A DNA stretch of 64,000 nucleotides from Cucumis sativus (Eukaryota > Streptophyta > Magnoliopsida > Cucurbitales > Cucurbitaceae), in assembly GCF_000004075.3 (NCBI RefSeq), contig NC_026660.2, forward strand, positions 5,022,001 to 5,086,000, read 5' to 3'. Shown here piece by piece: positions 12,495 to 24,955 of this stretch; positions within the stretch are counted from its first letter, which is position 1, and each line of letters starts with the position of its first letter. The translations under genes and the position numbers were made by a program. The notes below the pieces were generated by a model that saw nothing but the letters and a program-made list of their open reading frames with translations, had not been told where the DNA came from and made no database searches.

Positions 12495-15400
12495 ATGGCT
12501 GAAGAATTACCAGAAGGTACGGTTCGGAATCTACTGGATCAAGAGTCTCTTAAATGGGTTTTTGTTGGTGGCAAAGGCGGTGTCGGAAAGACCACCTGTA
12601 GCTCCATCCTCTCCATTCTTCTCTCCCGTGTCAGATCCTCTGTTTTGATTATCTCCACCGACCCGGCTCACAATCTCAGCGATGCCTTTCAGCAGAGATT
12701 CACCAAGGCACCCACCTTGGTTAATGGCTTCTCCAATCTATATGCCATGGTGTGTCTCTTCTTTTTCTTTTTCCTTTCTGAAGCCTTTTGCATGTTGTAA
12801 TCCGGTTCCCTACGCACATGGTTGCCCAGGCAATATGTACATCGATTTACAATTTCATGTTGGTTTGGTTTGAATCTTGATTACATATCGATATTTTACA
12901 TGGGGTTTTTTCTTTTTTTTTTGGAAGTTCTGGAGAATTTGGTGGGAAGAAATGCCTAAAATTATATATCTGCATGCTATTGTTCCAATTCGACGATTTT
13001 ACTAGCTGATTTCCTGCTGTGGATTGTTGTTGATGACTCTGAGCAACACTGGTATGCAGGAGGTGGATCCTACTGTGGAAAATGAAGAAGTGGGCGAGGG
13101 GATGGATGGCTTGTTTTCTGAGCTAGCTAATGCTATTCCTGGAATTGATGAGGCAATGAGCTTTGCAGAGATGCTCAAGTAAGAAAGTTTTTCTTCATCT
13201 CTGATCTGTATACTACAATCTTGAGATATAATGTACGGTTTTCAAATGAAGTTTAAATGGCAGTTCTAGGACTATGAGTTTTAGTACTTGTTATTATTCT
13301 ATCTGAAATGTTAATCTGGTTCTCTGTTGATCATATACCATATGTTCGGCTTGGGACTTGGAAACTGGCAAAATTTGTCATAACTCATAGTGATCACTTG
13401 TCATGACTAAACTTCCATTGCAAGATAAATTTTTTGTTGGGCTGGATTGGGGCTGGAAGCTCTCAATAATTTTGTGCCATCAAATCATTATCCACTCTGT
13501 TCAAAGAAAAAATAAAATAGTATCAGGTTTATGTTTATTAACATGGTTATATTTTACAAACTGTTTGTCTCCAGATTAGTACAAACAATGGATTATTCTG
13601 TAATTGTATTTGACACGGCTCCAACTGGCCACACTCTGCGGCTGTTGCAATTTCCATCAACTTTAGAGAAAGGGCTTTCAAAGATAATGTCTTTGAAAAG
13701 TAAATTTGGTGGCTTATTGGGTCAGGTATATGTTCTATTTTTGATAACAATGATGCTATTATTTTGCATTTTAGACACGAGCATTTGATTTTCATATCTT
13801 TTTCTCAAGAAGTTAAGGGTTTTGTTATATTAGTTTCATTTGGAGAATCTGACGTAACATTATTTCCTCAACTTATTCGCTATGTGAAATTTCAGAATTC
13901 TTATTAACACTTCTGTGTGTGTGTGTGTGTGTGATTTAGACAAGTACCTTAAAAACACCTAGAAATTATTTTGCTTGCCATCTTTTGGTTTCCAGAACTA
14001 CAGAAGTTGTGTTACAATATAAAGATAACTACCTAGTCTGAAACTTTCTGCAACAGATGACCCGGATGTTTGGTGTTGATGACGAGTTTGGTGAGGATGC
14101 AATTCTGGGAAGACTGGAAGGGATGAGAGATGTGATTGAACAAGTTAATAGACAATTCAAAGATCCTGTAAGGCACCTGTTTTAAACTCATTTGTGATTA
14201 TTATTATTATTTCTCTCGTAATTATTTTCACCCTTTCCTGTTTTCTTGCCTAGTAGCATTTTTCCAACCAAGAACAACTATTAGAAGAAACTGAAAGAAC
14301 TCCTAGTCTTATGTTTAGAAGTTCATTGGAAACATGCGAACACACTCTGTAACTTCTCTTAAATTTCTGACAAGGACAATGTTTTCAAGATTATAATAGA
14401 TTAGAAACTAGTGTAGAGCAGGAGTTGACAAAAATTAAGTTGGGCATAGTTAATAAATACCTGCTTTTTTTTTTCCATGCATAGTTTTTGAAAGTAAAAT
14501 ATCAATAGTTGCTACTTGCTAGATGCAATTTCCATTGCTGAACTGATCGGAACTTCTATTCTTATAATTGAAAGAATTACAGTTGGAGAAATCCCAATCC
14601 AAAGGAGGTACATAAATTTCTCAATTGGACATAGTTTAGGAACACTGTAGAGCTAAAAAATGGGAACCAATTTACATTAAGTGACCACCAGAAAAAAATG
14701 ACCTATTGCAAGGTTTCTGCTTTTCATAGAAAAGTCTATGGTTCCTCTCATTTCAAGTAGTACAACTACAAAGAAAACCCCGGATCAAGTTAAGTTATTC
14801 TGTAGAGAGGTTTTGTGGGGTTTTTTTCTTTGGCCGTTGTATTCTTTCAAATTTTTCCCTTAATGAGAGCCATTGTCTCTATAAGAAAATGAAACAAGAA
14901 AATAAAAACCCAGATAAAGTTAAGTCATTTCTACTAATTGAAAGAATGGCTAGTGAAAGAGTGAAACATCGATTCTTATTAATTCCTATTAACTAAGTGG
15001 AACCATAGACCTATTTTCTATATTTTTCGCGAGGAGGGTCCTTCCTTTGTCTCTTATGTGGAATATTTGGGGTGAAAGGAACAATAGATCATAGTCGGTT
15101 TAGTAAATGTTCAAACTGACTTCAACATCGATGAGTAATGGTCAGTCGGTCGGTTTTTGTTGGGTCGGTTTAACACTTAGAAATACTTTTTGGAAATTCT
15201 CAATTTGAAACTTTCCAAAATCGACCCCTCTTTCTCCGACCGACTGACTTGGTCGGTTGGCTCGGTTTTTCGGTCAATTATGCTCACCCTTACTTGCAAT
15301 TGCCAGTCTTCAATGCTTTCGTTAATGATGTTTTCAAGGTTTTCCTCTTTCTCACGTTTTATAAAACTATTTTCTCTCAAAATATCAAGGGAGACTACAT

Positions 15401-17271
15401 CATACCGCGAGTTTGCCCGTGGCTTTCAGATTTAGTACGGCTGACTAGTTCACCGAGTTAGAACAAGTGCTGCACAAACGTCTATCTCGTATTCAAAAAG
15501 TTGCGATTGTGACGCCTAGCGGTGTTTGAAACCTTATTAAGTTTCATGTTTCTTTGCAGGCTTCAACTTTGACTTCAATTTTTTTTTTTTTATAATTATT
15601 CTAGGCACTATCTTGGTTGATCTCTCCCTTTTTCTTTAGTGGGCCCCTTTGATGTTTTGTGGGCTTAGTTTTTCTATGTCTTTGTATGCTTTCATTTTTT
15701 TCTCAATGAAATTCGTAATTTTATCAAAAATAAAATTTAGACATATATTCTATTAGAAATTGGCTCTTTTTTGGTGTAAATACTATCCCCTCACGAACTA
15801 TAACCTCAATGATTGAAGACCATCTGGTGGGCGTTTTTCCATCTCTTTGACAGGATATCCTGTATAGGATATAATAGCTTGCTTTGGGCAAGAATCCGTG
15901 GAGGAAATCCCGTATTCTTCTTTTGTAACCCACCCTGCGTCACAGGGATCCATCCTCATTCAAGCACCTCCAAAGTATAATATAGTTTTGACTTTGAAAA
16001 ATATGTATGAGAACTGCTCTAGTACTACAATTAAAATTACGTGGACTTTGGAAGAAGGGTTACACATCACGTGGTTGTTGATTTGTTACATGACTTTTGC
16101 AAGTTTGATCTTTTATCGTTAAAACTTTTGTCGTCTATTTTAGCTTTTAAACCTTTTAAAGCTCAATTCTTTTCTTCAATTTTGTAGTACGGGTAAAGGT
16201 GAGCATATAACAGAAAACGTGTGGAATTTGATGAGAGAGAGGATTAAAGTTTGAGGTTTTATAGTGAACATGAATATAGCTCAGCAGTAAGCGATAATTG
16301 GCACATACTCCTTCCCCTAAGGTTGGAGGTTCAAATCCCCATTTTCCCACATATGCTAGGTGTACTTGTGTATTTGTCTGGTTAACCTTGAGACTCCTTT
16401 TGTGGCCTGTTTTTAACCTCAAACATTTTTTTTGTCTCAACAAAAGCTTTGTTCAACCTAAAAATTCTCTGTTTGCAGGATTTGACAACATTTGTCTGTG
16501 TCTGCATTCCCGAGTTTCTCTCGCTTTATGAAACAGAGAGACTAGTTCAAGAACTTACCAAGTTTGAGATCGATACTCACAATATTATCATTAATCAAGT
16601 ACTTTTTGATGAGGAAGGTTCGACTATTGAATCCATATATATTTTCTAAAACGATTTGGATCTTCTCTGTTTCTTAACTGTAATGTGCCTGCCATTTTAG
16701 ATGTTGAATCCAAGTTACTGAAAGCAAGAATGCGGATGCAGCAGAAATATCTCGACCAATTTTACATGTTGTACGATGACTTCCACATCACCAAGTTGCC
16801 ATTGCTGCCTCAAGAGGTACAATTAAAATGTGCTATCTTTGGGGATGTCTCTATATATCAAGATTAGTCTTTAGTCCATAAAATTCTGTGGTAATATTTG
16901 ATTGATGGTTCTCAAGTCAAAATATAGGGCTTTATTCTTTCATGTCTGGCATTGGGTTTAGTTCTATATCTTGAATGGAAAAGGCACTTGGGGGCTGTTC
17001 AAGAATAATCTTGAAAAATTGCTGGATGCTCTTTTAGAACAAATAATACATACATACATATATATATATTAGTAAGTTTATATTTAGTTTTCTAAATCTG
17101 TTGTTCTCTCATTTGTAATCATTGAAGTTTGGTAGACCTTGAAAGCAGAAGGCAGAAATACCATTGGTACCCTGCCCCTTTTCTAATTCACCTGACGCTA
17201 TATTTATATTAAGCAGTAACTTTTCTCAACAGGTCTGACCTGTTTAGAATAACTTTCTTAGCACTTGAAAC

Positions 17272-17306
<35 letters not shown>

Positions 17307-17690
17307 CACGCACATTATGAATTGTATACGCCCATCGTCTACTCAAGGTTATACCTAAAGGTTGGCATTTTACTTGAGATCTCTGTCGTATCGATCTTAC
17401 TCATGAATGGTGATATTAAAAGCCCTTTTGAAAACAGAAACAGAAACTGGAAAAAAAAAAAGGACTATCAAGAGTTGTTATCATTTCTAAACTTGTTGTG
17501 GATTGTATTGTAGGTGACTGGGGTTGAAGCTCTAAAGGACTTTTCAGGTCATTTTTCGAGCCCATATGAACCAACGACCAGCAGAGATTCAATAGAAGAA
17601 TTGGAGAGGAAAATATCAACGTTGAAGCAGCAACTGAATGATGCTGAAACTGAGCTTGATAGAATTAGAAAAGGGAAGCAAAAGGCGTAG
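12495..17690 (+). CDS. GET3: GET3/ASNA1-type ATPase for tail-anchored protein targeting (cytosolic)
   Basis: Dimeric P-loop ATPase that carries tail-anchored proteins to the ER membrane receptor in the GET pathway (family knowledge). Seven exons keep phase: 12495-12749, 13060-13178, 13575-13725, 14057-14167, 16479-16617, 16701-16816, 17514-17690, giving 355 aa. Visible motifs are the deviant Walker [10 protein letters not shown] (residues about 26-34), switch [11 protein letters not shown] and switch [17 protein letters not shown]. The N-terminus has no plastid or mitochondrial presequence, so this is the GET3a-type cytosolic form. The zinc-binding CxxC of yeast and animal Get3 is absent: the matching segment reads [14 protein letters not shown] (from residue 260). 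The C-terminus is a short coiled coil rich in E, K and L. The exon 5 donor is a weak GTTCGA. Intron 4 is 2.3 kb and holds SINE and LINE debris. Confidence 0.96.
13914..13933. repeat. (GT)n microsatellite in GET3 intron 3
   Basis: About ten GT units, inside an intron and away from splice sites. Confidence 0.9.
14800..15100 (+). mobile_element. LINE-like debris in GET3 intron 4
   Basis: At 15051-15085 one frame reads [13 protein letters not shown], like the W-I-W-x-E-R-N stretch near the C-terminus of plant non-LTR reverse transcriptases. Upstream (about 14838-14885) and downstream (about 15680-15720) are TTGTATTCTTTC...AATGA segments of the kind that close plant LINE copies. No intact frame remains. 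Confidence 0.4.
16270..16345 (+). mobile_element. tRNA-derived SINE head in GET3 intron 4
   Basis: A pol III A-box-like TAGCTCAGCAGTAAG at 16277-16291 is followed 36 bases later by a B-box-like GGTTCAAATCC at 16328-16338. This is the internal promoter layout of tRNA-derived SINEs. The intervening sequence cannot fold as a full tRNA, so it is a SINE-type relic rather than a tRNA gene. I could not define its 3' end or target duplication. Confidence 0.6.
17272..17298. repeat. (TA)n microsatellite in GET3 intron 6
   Basis: About 13 TA units within the intron between exons 6 and 7. Confidence 0.9.
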
Positions 17691-18973
17691 AGCCCCCACC
17701 ACACCCTTTCTTTTCCCCAACTCCCTATTTTCCTTTGTCTTTTGTTTTTATTTGTTCATCTTTTCTTTGAATTTATTTTTCGTGAATTATAATCTCGAAA
17801 GTGGCATCCCAGGTTAAACAATGATGCGTAGGCTGCTTTTTAATTAGCTTTTATTTATTTTGGAGTATCCATTTTCTGGTTAATATATAGTTCATTCATT
17901 ATTCCATTTTCTTCATCTTTTGTTTTCAAGTTTTATTTCCTAACGGTAGCTGACATCACGAGAGACCATTCCAAAATTGGGAGATTCAAATGGCTATCAA
18001 ATATTAGGAATTTTTAGTTTTGTCCGATACATCTCTACATTTATCTAATATGTTGAAGCTTTATTTTTGTGTCTTAATATTCCCCTTCTCTCAAATATTC
18101 AGTTCTTTTCTGTTTACAAAAAGGGAAACCAGTTGAACTCTTAATTATAAATCAATTTCTTTCTGGTGGATATGTGAGTTTTACAAATAGACCAAAGGTC
18201 GAAAGTGTGAAAACCTTGCACACATTTTGAAGTTCATATCCATAATCTACCGAGTACAAATTGAAATTTTCAATTAAACCATTTTACTAAGCTTGTAATT
18301 TAAATAAGACAGAAACCTTCGAGACTCCTTGTTTTCATTTTCATCATTTTTCATGAGGCTCTGGGAAAAAAAAATCCACCTCCACTTGAAAAACATATAA
18401 TTACATTCGATCATGTTTCTATTGTTTCAATTTCGTAATTTTCATCTTAACCCTTTTAACTTTTAATATATTTTTAACAACCCTTTCATTAACTTTTTCA
18501 TTGAAATCATAATAGAACTCGAAGATGTAGGTTCGAGGACAAGAAATAAAAAATAAAAAATAAAAAAAGAACTCACACATTCAACAAACAAAAATTAAGA
18601 ATTGGCTAAAAGAATTTAAAGATCAGCAACCAGGATATCCATCAAGAATAGTTGAAGAATGCAGGCACGTGTGGCCTCACGAACTACAACAGGACTGTCT
18701 TTTTTAAAGACTGAAAAGAACTGTTGAAACAATAGAAACTTAGAATATAACTAACACGTCCTAAAATATACCCTTCCTTCAACTTTATTCAGTTAATCAA
18801 CATGAGTATCCACCCAAAGAAATGATTTCACAAGCCTCAGAGCAAAATTTGATCGAGATTACCATGTATACATTTTAAGGTAATAATGTGTCCATATCAT
18901 ATGGTGGGAGGAAGTTTATAAAAAATACAGACTGTTTAGTAGATACATAATGAAAAAGGTTTTACTGAAGAAG
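17691..18973. other. Convergent 3' regions of GET3 and URM1
   Basis: The + strand GET3 and - strand URM1 genes end toward each other across about 1.3 kb. The DNA is AT-rich with short A-rich runs (about 18546-18568). No third gene is visible. Confidence 0.6.
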
Positions 18974-21900
18974 CTAGCCTCCATGCAAGGTGGATATGAA
19001 CACTACCACGTCTTTCTCTTCCAATGTTGTGTCAAGCTGCCCACTAAGCTCCCAATCACAATCATTTACAAGCACCAGAACACCAGGTCTTCTGCAGGAC
19101 ATTTGAAACCATCACACAATCAGTTACAAATTTAATACTAATCACAATACTTGACAAATTTTCTGCTACCCACTTTCATGTTCTCCTCTCATTCAAATGT
19201 GTTCCTATATCTTAATACTTATCCAAAATATGAAACAAAATTTATAAAATAACGAGATGTTTCTTTTACAACTTACACGGTGTCGCCTTTCATAAACATT
19301 TCCGGCCGTTCCTTGATCAGGTTAGATCGAACCCAAGAGAGCAAATCCTTCATAATGAACTGAGAACAATTTCAAACGAAAACATTAAACTTGCTCAATA
19401 AACAGAGGGATAAAGTACGGAAGTTTTATCTGATGTTGACTTGGATCTTTCACTAACTAGTTGAAAAATATAGTTTACCTTTCCCACTCCATTTTCGGGA
19501 TCAATGCTGACATTATGGATCTTTACAGAGTTACATAGTAACTCCAGCCCCCCACTGCATTTAAAGTCTAATATTAATGTCATGTCCATCGTATAAATAC
19601 TAGCTTGAAAAATAAAATCCAGTAAGTGATATTCTTCGTAAATGTACCCCCGTTAATAGATTTTCCCTTCCACCTTTTACATTCATAAAAGATTCAAATT
19701 ATAATGCAACCTAGAAGTGTATGGAAATATCATTGGTAATATTGCAGAAAACCATACTGGTGTAAACAATTCAATTAGTTATCAGTTAGTTACTGTAACT
19801 AACTTTGTATTAAATCTTCTATAAATAAAGCTTACCCTCCCTCCAGAGACATAATAATATTAATTCAAAATCCCTTTGGTAGTTTACACCAAAATGGTAT
19901 CAGAGCATTTATGCTCTTGGGATCTATGCCTATCCGGCATAGAATGCAACCGGTGGCAGCTGAGCAACCTGCTCAGAATCAAGATGCAGAAGATACCCCG
20001 TCCTCTCTCCAGGAACCTCCTTCAGATGCTTGTTGTCAGTGGAAGCTTCAATGGAGAGAATTGAGAGAGCATTTAATGAAGTCTTGCAAAGGTTAGATGC
20101 GACAACTCCTCAAGAAAAATCCCTAAAGAGCGACCAGAGATGGTTCATCAGTGGGGACAATGTGGCATTCATGGAGCTGGACGACAAAGATTAAGATGAA
20201 ATGATCAAGAAGGAAGATGACACAAGATCGAAGTCCCAATCAAGAACATCAAGAACCGCTTCTAAGATTCCAAGAATTTCAAGATTGGAGTTTTTTGAAT
20301 GATGAGGAGCAAGTTAGAGAAAACAATGGCTATGGGAGAAAATTCCAAGCTCATTATAGTGAAAGGAGCAGAGAACCTACTAATCATAAAATGAAGATTA
20401 ATGTAACTATGATCGCAAGAGGAACATTGTGATTTTTCTAGATTGGCTAAAGAATACCGAGAACTTCAACTGTATGAATATGGCGAAAAGAAAGAAGGCT
20501 CACTTAGTAGCACTAAAGGTAAAAGTTGGCACGTCAGCATGGTGAGAGCAAGTAGAGGTGAATAGGAGAAGAAATGGTAAAAGACCTTATTGCATGGAAG
20601 AAAATGAAAAAACTAATGAAGGCAAGATTTCACCCTCCTATGAACACACACTTTATAATCAATACCAAAGCTGTCGACAGGGAGGTCGAGCTATGACTGA
20701 TTATATTGAAGAATTCCATTGTTTGGGAGCTCATACAAATTTGATGGAGAATGAGCAGTATTTGGAGGAAGCTGCAAAGACCGGATTGTGTGTGATGTGC
20801 TTGATATGGACGTCAGCCATATTCTACTTGGGACTTGGGAGGCCTTGACAATATGACACTTAGTCAATACATAAAAGGAGAGAACACGTACGAGTTTCAG
20901 TGAATGAATAAGAAAATGATCTTACTTTCGGTCAATAAAAAGAATGAGGATGGCATCAATGCAAAGCATTCGAGCAACCATCTCTTTATCATCGTAAGTG
21001 GAAAGCAATTTGATAGAGAGAAAGAAACCGATATTTTGGGTCTTGTTATTGCAGGCCATGCTTTAAATGACTCCTCTGAAAATCCAAGATCTATCGGATC
21101 AATATCCACGTATCAAAGATGAACCTTCAAAGCTCCTTCCTTTTGCGAGATATTCAACATAGTATTGACCTCTTGCCTGGATCCTTGCTTCCTCATCTTC
21201 CTCATTACAAAATGAGCCCAAATGAATATGCCATCCTACACCAACATATTGAAGAGCTCCTGAAAAAAAGCCACATACAGCCAAGTATGAGCCCTTGTGC
21301 GACCGACATTGTTAACTCCAAAGGATGGAATATGAAGAATGTGTGTTGATAGCAGGGTCATTAACTGAATAACAGTCAAATACCGCTTCCCTACCCGAAT
21401 TAGCAATTTACTAAACCAATTCAGGGGAACTCTTATTTTTTCGAAGGTGGAATTGAAGAGCGGTTACCAACAAATTCGTATTCGGCCTAGAGATGAATGG
21501 AAGACCACCACTGAAATGAAGGGTTGTTTGAATGACTTGTGATGCATTTTGGCCTTTCCAATGCCCCAAGCACATTTATGTGCCTAATGAACCAAGTACT
21601 CCACTCCTTAAACAAATTTGTTGTTTATTTTGACGATATTTTAGTGTATAGCAGAAATGAGGAAGACCACATCAGCACCTAAAGCTAGTGTTCAAAGCTT
21701 TGGAGGAGAACGCGTTATACATCAATATGAAGAAATGTGCATTTTGAATTGAGGAGACATCATTCCGAGGCTTCATGATCGGCAAAAATCAAGTAAAGAT
21801 GGAAGAGGCAAAAGTTGAAGCTATTGTTAATTGGCTAATTCCGAAGTTAATAAAAGATGTGTGAGCTTTCATGGGATTGGAATCCTTTTACATAAAATTC

Positions 21901-24900
21901 ATAAAGAGTTTTAGCTCTCTAACATCTCCCATAATGAACCACTTGAAGAAAGGATGATTTGCTGTAGGGAAGATGCCAACTAGACAGTTTTAACATCATT
22001 AAACCGAAACTCAGAACTCATCCAGTTTTGAAGCTTCCCAAGTTTGATAATCCTTTTGAAGTTGCTGTGGATGCTTATGGAGCCCGAATAGGGGTTGTTT
22101 GATGTGAATTCAACAATAGAACCTTTGAATGTGCCCAAAGAACCAATTACAAAAAGCAAGGCAAAGAAGATTCCATAGGGTTTTACATTGCACCTTCAAA
22201 AGCTAGCAAATTCACATGAAGCGACAAATAATTTTGAGCAAAAAATTATATACAATGTTAGTTCAATGAGTCAAGATGAGAATGGATTAAACATGGCACG
22301 GGAAAAATCTTAGAAGAGTTATTGAAGGCATTGTTAAGACTTTCTACATTTTTTTTAGTTTTTCAATTTAACCTCTAATTTAGTATGCAATCTTATGTTA
22401 AGTTCCTAGGTCTTGCTTTCTTTAAAAGGCATTTTAAGTATATTTGGATGGTTATTAGGCTTCCACCCCATGCATGTATTTTCTTTAATTAGCATTTAAG
22501 TGAATGGCTATTGGGCTTCTACCCCATGCATGACCATTTAGCCTATAAAATGACTTGTAATGCTCTTGAAGAGGTAGAATATCAATATTAAAAGCTTGTG
22601 CTTATTCAACCCTTTTGGTGTTATCTTTTGCAAATCTTGCTTTAGATTTGATGTTAAAAATCAATTCATTGGATTAGTTTTGATAAAAAATTTCATGGAA
22701 TGAGTTGTCTTAGGATCTAAGAGTGACCATCATAGATTCTAGGTTTGCAAGGATCCTAAAAGGACCTCTAGCTTTGTGTCAACAAACATAGTGGGCACTT
22801 ATCACTCTTTTATCCCAAGGAGGCCATCCAGTGGAGTCCTTTAGTGAAAAGCTTAGCATTTCTAGACAATCATAGAGTACCTATGAGCAGAAATTCTATG
22901 CTCTTGTGAGGGCTTTGAAGCAATGGGAACACTACCTATTATCCAAAAAGTTTGTCTTACTCATGGATGATTTCTCTTTGCACACCCACTGGATATCTTA
23001 CATCCCACATTTCAAGTTCTCCATCAAACACCAAGCCAGGAAAAAGAATAAGGTAGTTGATGCTTTGAGCAGAAAAGGCACCTTATTAACCATCCTTTTG
23101 GCCAAGATCATTTCTTTTGATAATCTCCTAGATTGTATGAAAATGACGAAGATTTTGGGAAAATATGGCACAACTGCACTGACCATCTTCATATGGAAGA
23201 TTTCCATATTATTGAGGGATTCCACTTCATAGGAGATCAGCTATGTATTCCTCATACAACGCTAAGCGAAGTTGTAATCAAAGAAGCTCAAGCTGGAGGC
23301 CTAGCTGGTCACTTTGGTCAAGATAAAACTTTCCATTTAATCAACCCAAGATTTCACTGGCCATAAGCAAGAACGGATACTAATAACTTTGTGAAAAGAT
23401 GTGTCGTATGCCAAAGAGCTAAAGAGACTACAACTAATGCCAGCCTATATTCTCCCCTACCGATTCTTATGAATATTTGGAAGATGCTTTATTTATTGAG
23501 AAATTCTGTACAAGTTGGTTACATGGTAACTAAGTAGTTTAGCTAACTAACAGTGAATTAAAAAAGAAACTAGAAGATAGTAGGTATTGATTTACATCAC
23601 TACACTACACTTACTGGTGTAGATATAACTAGCTTACCTACTGGTGTAGATATACAAAATGAAGCAGAAGAGATGGCAGACCGTGTACAGAAGCTTCTAA
23701 AGAAGTCTATGATCACTTAATAAAAAATACAGCTCCTAAAGAAGAGAAAGATAAGAAGAGAAGAGAAGAGAAGAGAAGTTCACTTCCAAGTGGGAGACCT
23801 TGTTATGGCACTCTTAAGAAAAAATAGGTTCCCAGCCGGAACTTACAGTTACAGAAAGTTGAAAGATAAGCAGATTGCCCTTGCAAAGTGCTAACAAAAT
23901 ATGATCCTAATGCCTACAAGATTGAATTACCAGAAGAGTTGAATATCAACCCAGTTTTTAATGTGGTAGACTTAAAGAAATACCACACCCCAGATGGGTT
24001 CCAGCTTGCTGACCCAGCTCAAGGGCGAGTCTAGTGGGGGGGGAGGGGGGTGGATTATCGTGTAAACAAATCAGTTAGTTACTTAGTAACTAACTTTGTA
24101 TTAAATCTTCAATAAATAAAGCCCAACCCTCCCTTTGGAGGCAGAATAATATTCATTCAAAATCCCTTTGGTAGTTTATACCACATACTTAAGACACTGA
24201 CAGTACTGCCACATTATTTATTTTCCTTCTTTTTAGTTTTGGTGGGGAGGAGGAAACAGAGGCACTACAAATGGAGTAAAAACAATGCTTGAGATCAAAA
24301 TTTGCCACCAGACGCTGATGAATTGTTGAAACAACACATGCAATTGGATCTGATATACCCGATGGTTATAAATAGCAAACAATGCAATCCAGCCAAAAAG
24401 TTCAACATAACACAAATAGAAGTTGAAAATGATGAAGAACTCATTATAGCTATCCAACTTATATACAATCCTATGAGATAACAACTGAGCGTCGTTTACA
24501 ATCTGGAGCATGCTTAAAAAGATGTTAGATGAAGGGACAGATCGAGAATGACTATGATATGGAGGCAATGAAGCAATGGGACATTCAAACAAAATTATGT
24601 TTTGATTCCAATAACCTCCATAGAATGCGAGTTAATTTTGAACCATTGACAGTTAAACGCAAACAACAATATCGCGATACCGGATTAGTGCACAAAGTTC
24701 ATGAAGGTAATAGTTTGTTCAAATTCAGAAAACAATCAATCTTTTAAGGATAAACACGGATAGAGCAATTAAAGTTTGTAAGGTGCGAAAAAAAGATAAA
24801 AACACGATTGAGTGCGATATTTATTCTGATTTCGGACCTCCGCGGAAACGAAAGCCATTGAAATTTTGTGTTCCGGGATCACAGTTTAGTTGCTCAGGAT

Positions 24901-24924
24901 CTGACTAACCAATTCCAAGTAGAG

Positions 24925-24955
<31 letters not shown>

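Larger units (their letters stand above)
19758..24183 (+). mobile_element. Degenerate Ty3/gypsy LTR retrotransposon inside URM1 intron 1
   Basis: A complete but decayed element. The LTRs are 19758-19892 and 24051-24183, flanked by the 5-bp target duplication CATAC (19753-19757 and 24184-24188). A primer-binding site and polypurine tract are present. The domain order is gag, reverse transcriptase, RNase H, integrase, which makes it Ty3/gypsy. Many frameshifts, stops and deletions, plus LTR divergence, indicate an old insertion. It runs opposite to URM1 transcription. Confidence 0.9.

Noticed and set aside
16277..16338. Possible tRNA gene in GET3 intron 4
   Set aside because: A- and B-boxes are present but no acceptor stem or anticodon arm can be formed, so it is SINE-like.
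19395..19589. 64-codon minus-strand frame starting MDMTLIL
   Set aside because: It reads from intron 1 through the acceptor into URM1 exon 2 and on past its donor. The true start is in the 23-nt exon at 24960-24982.
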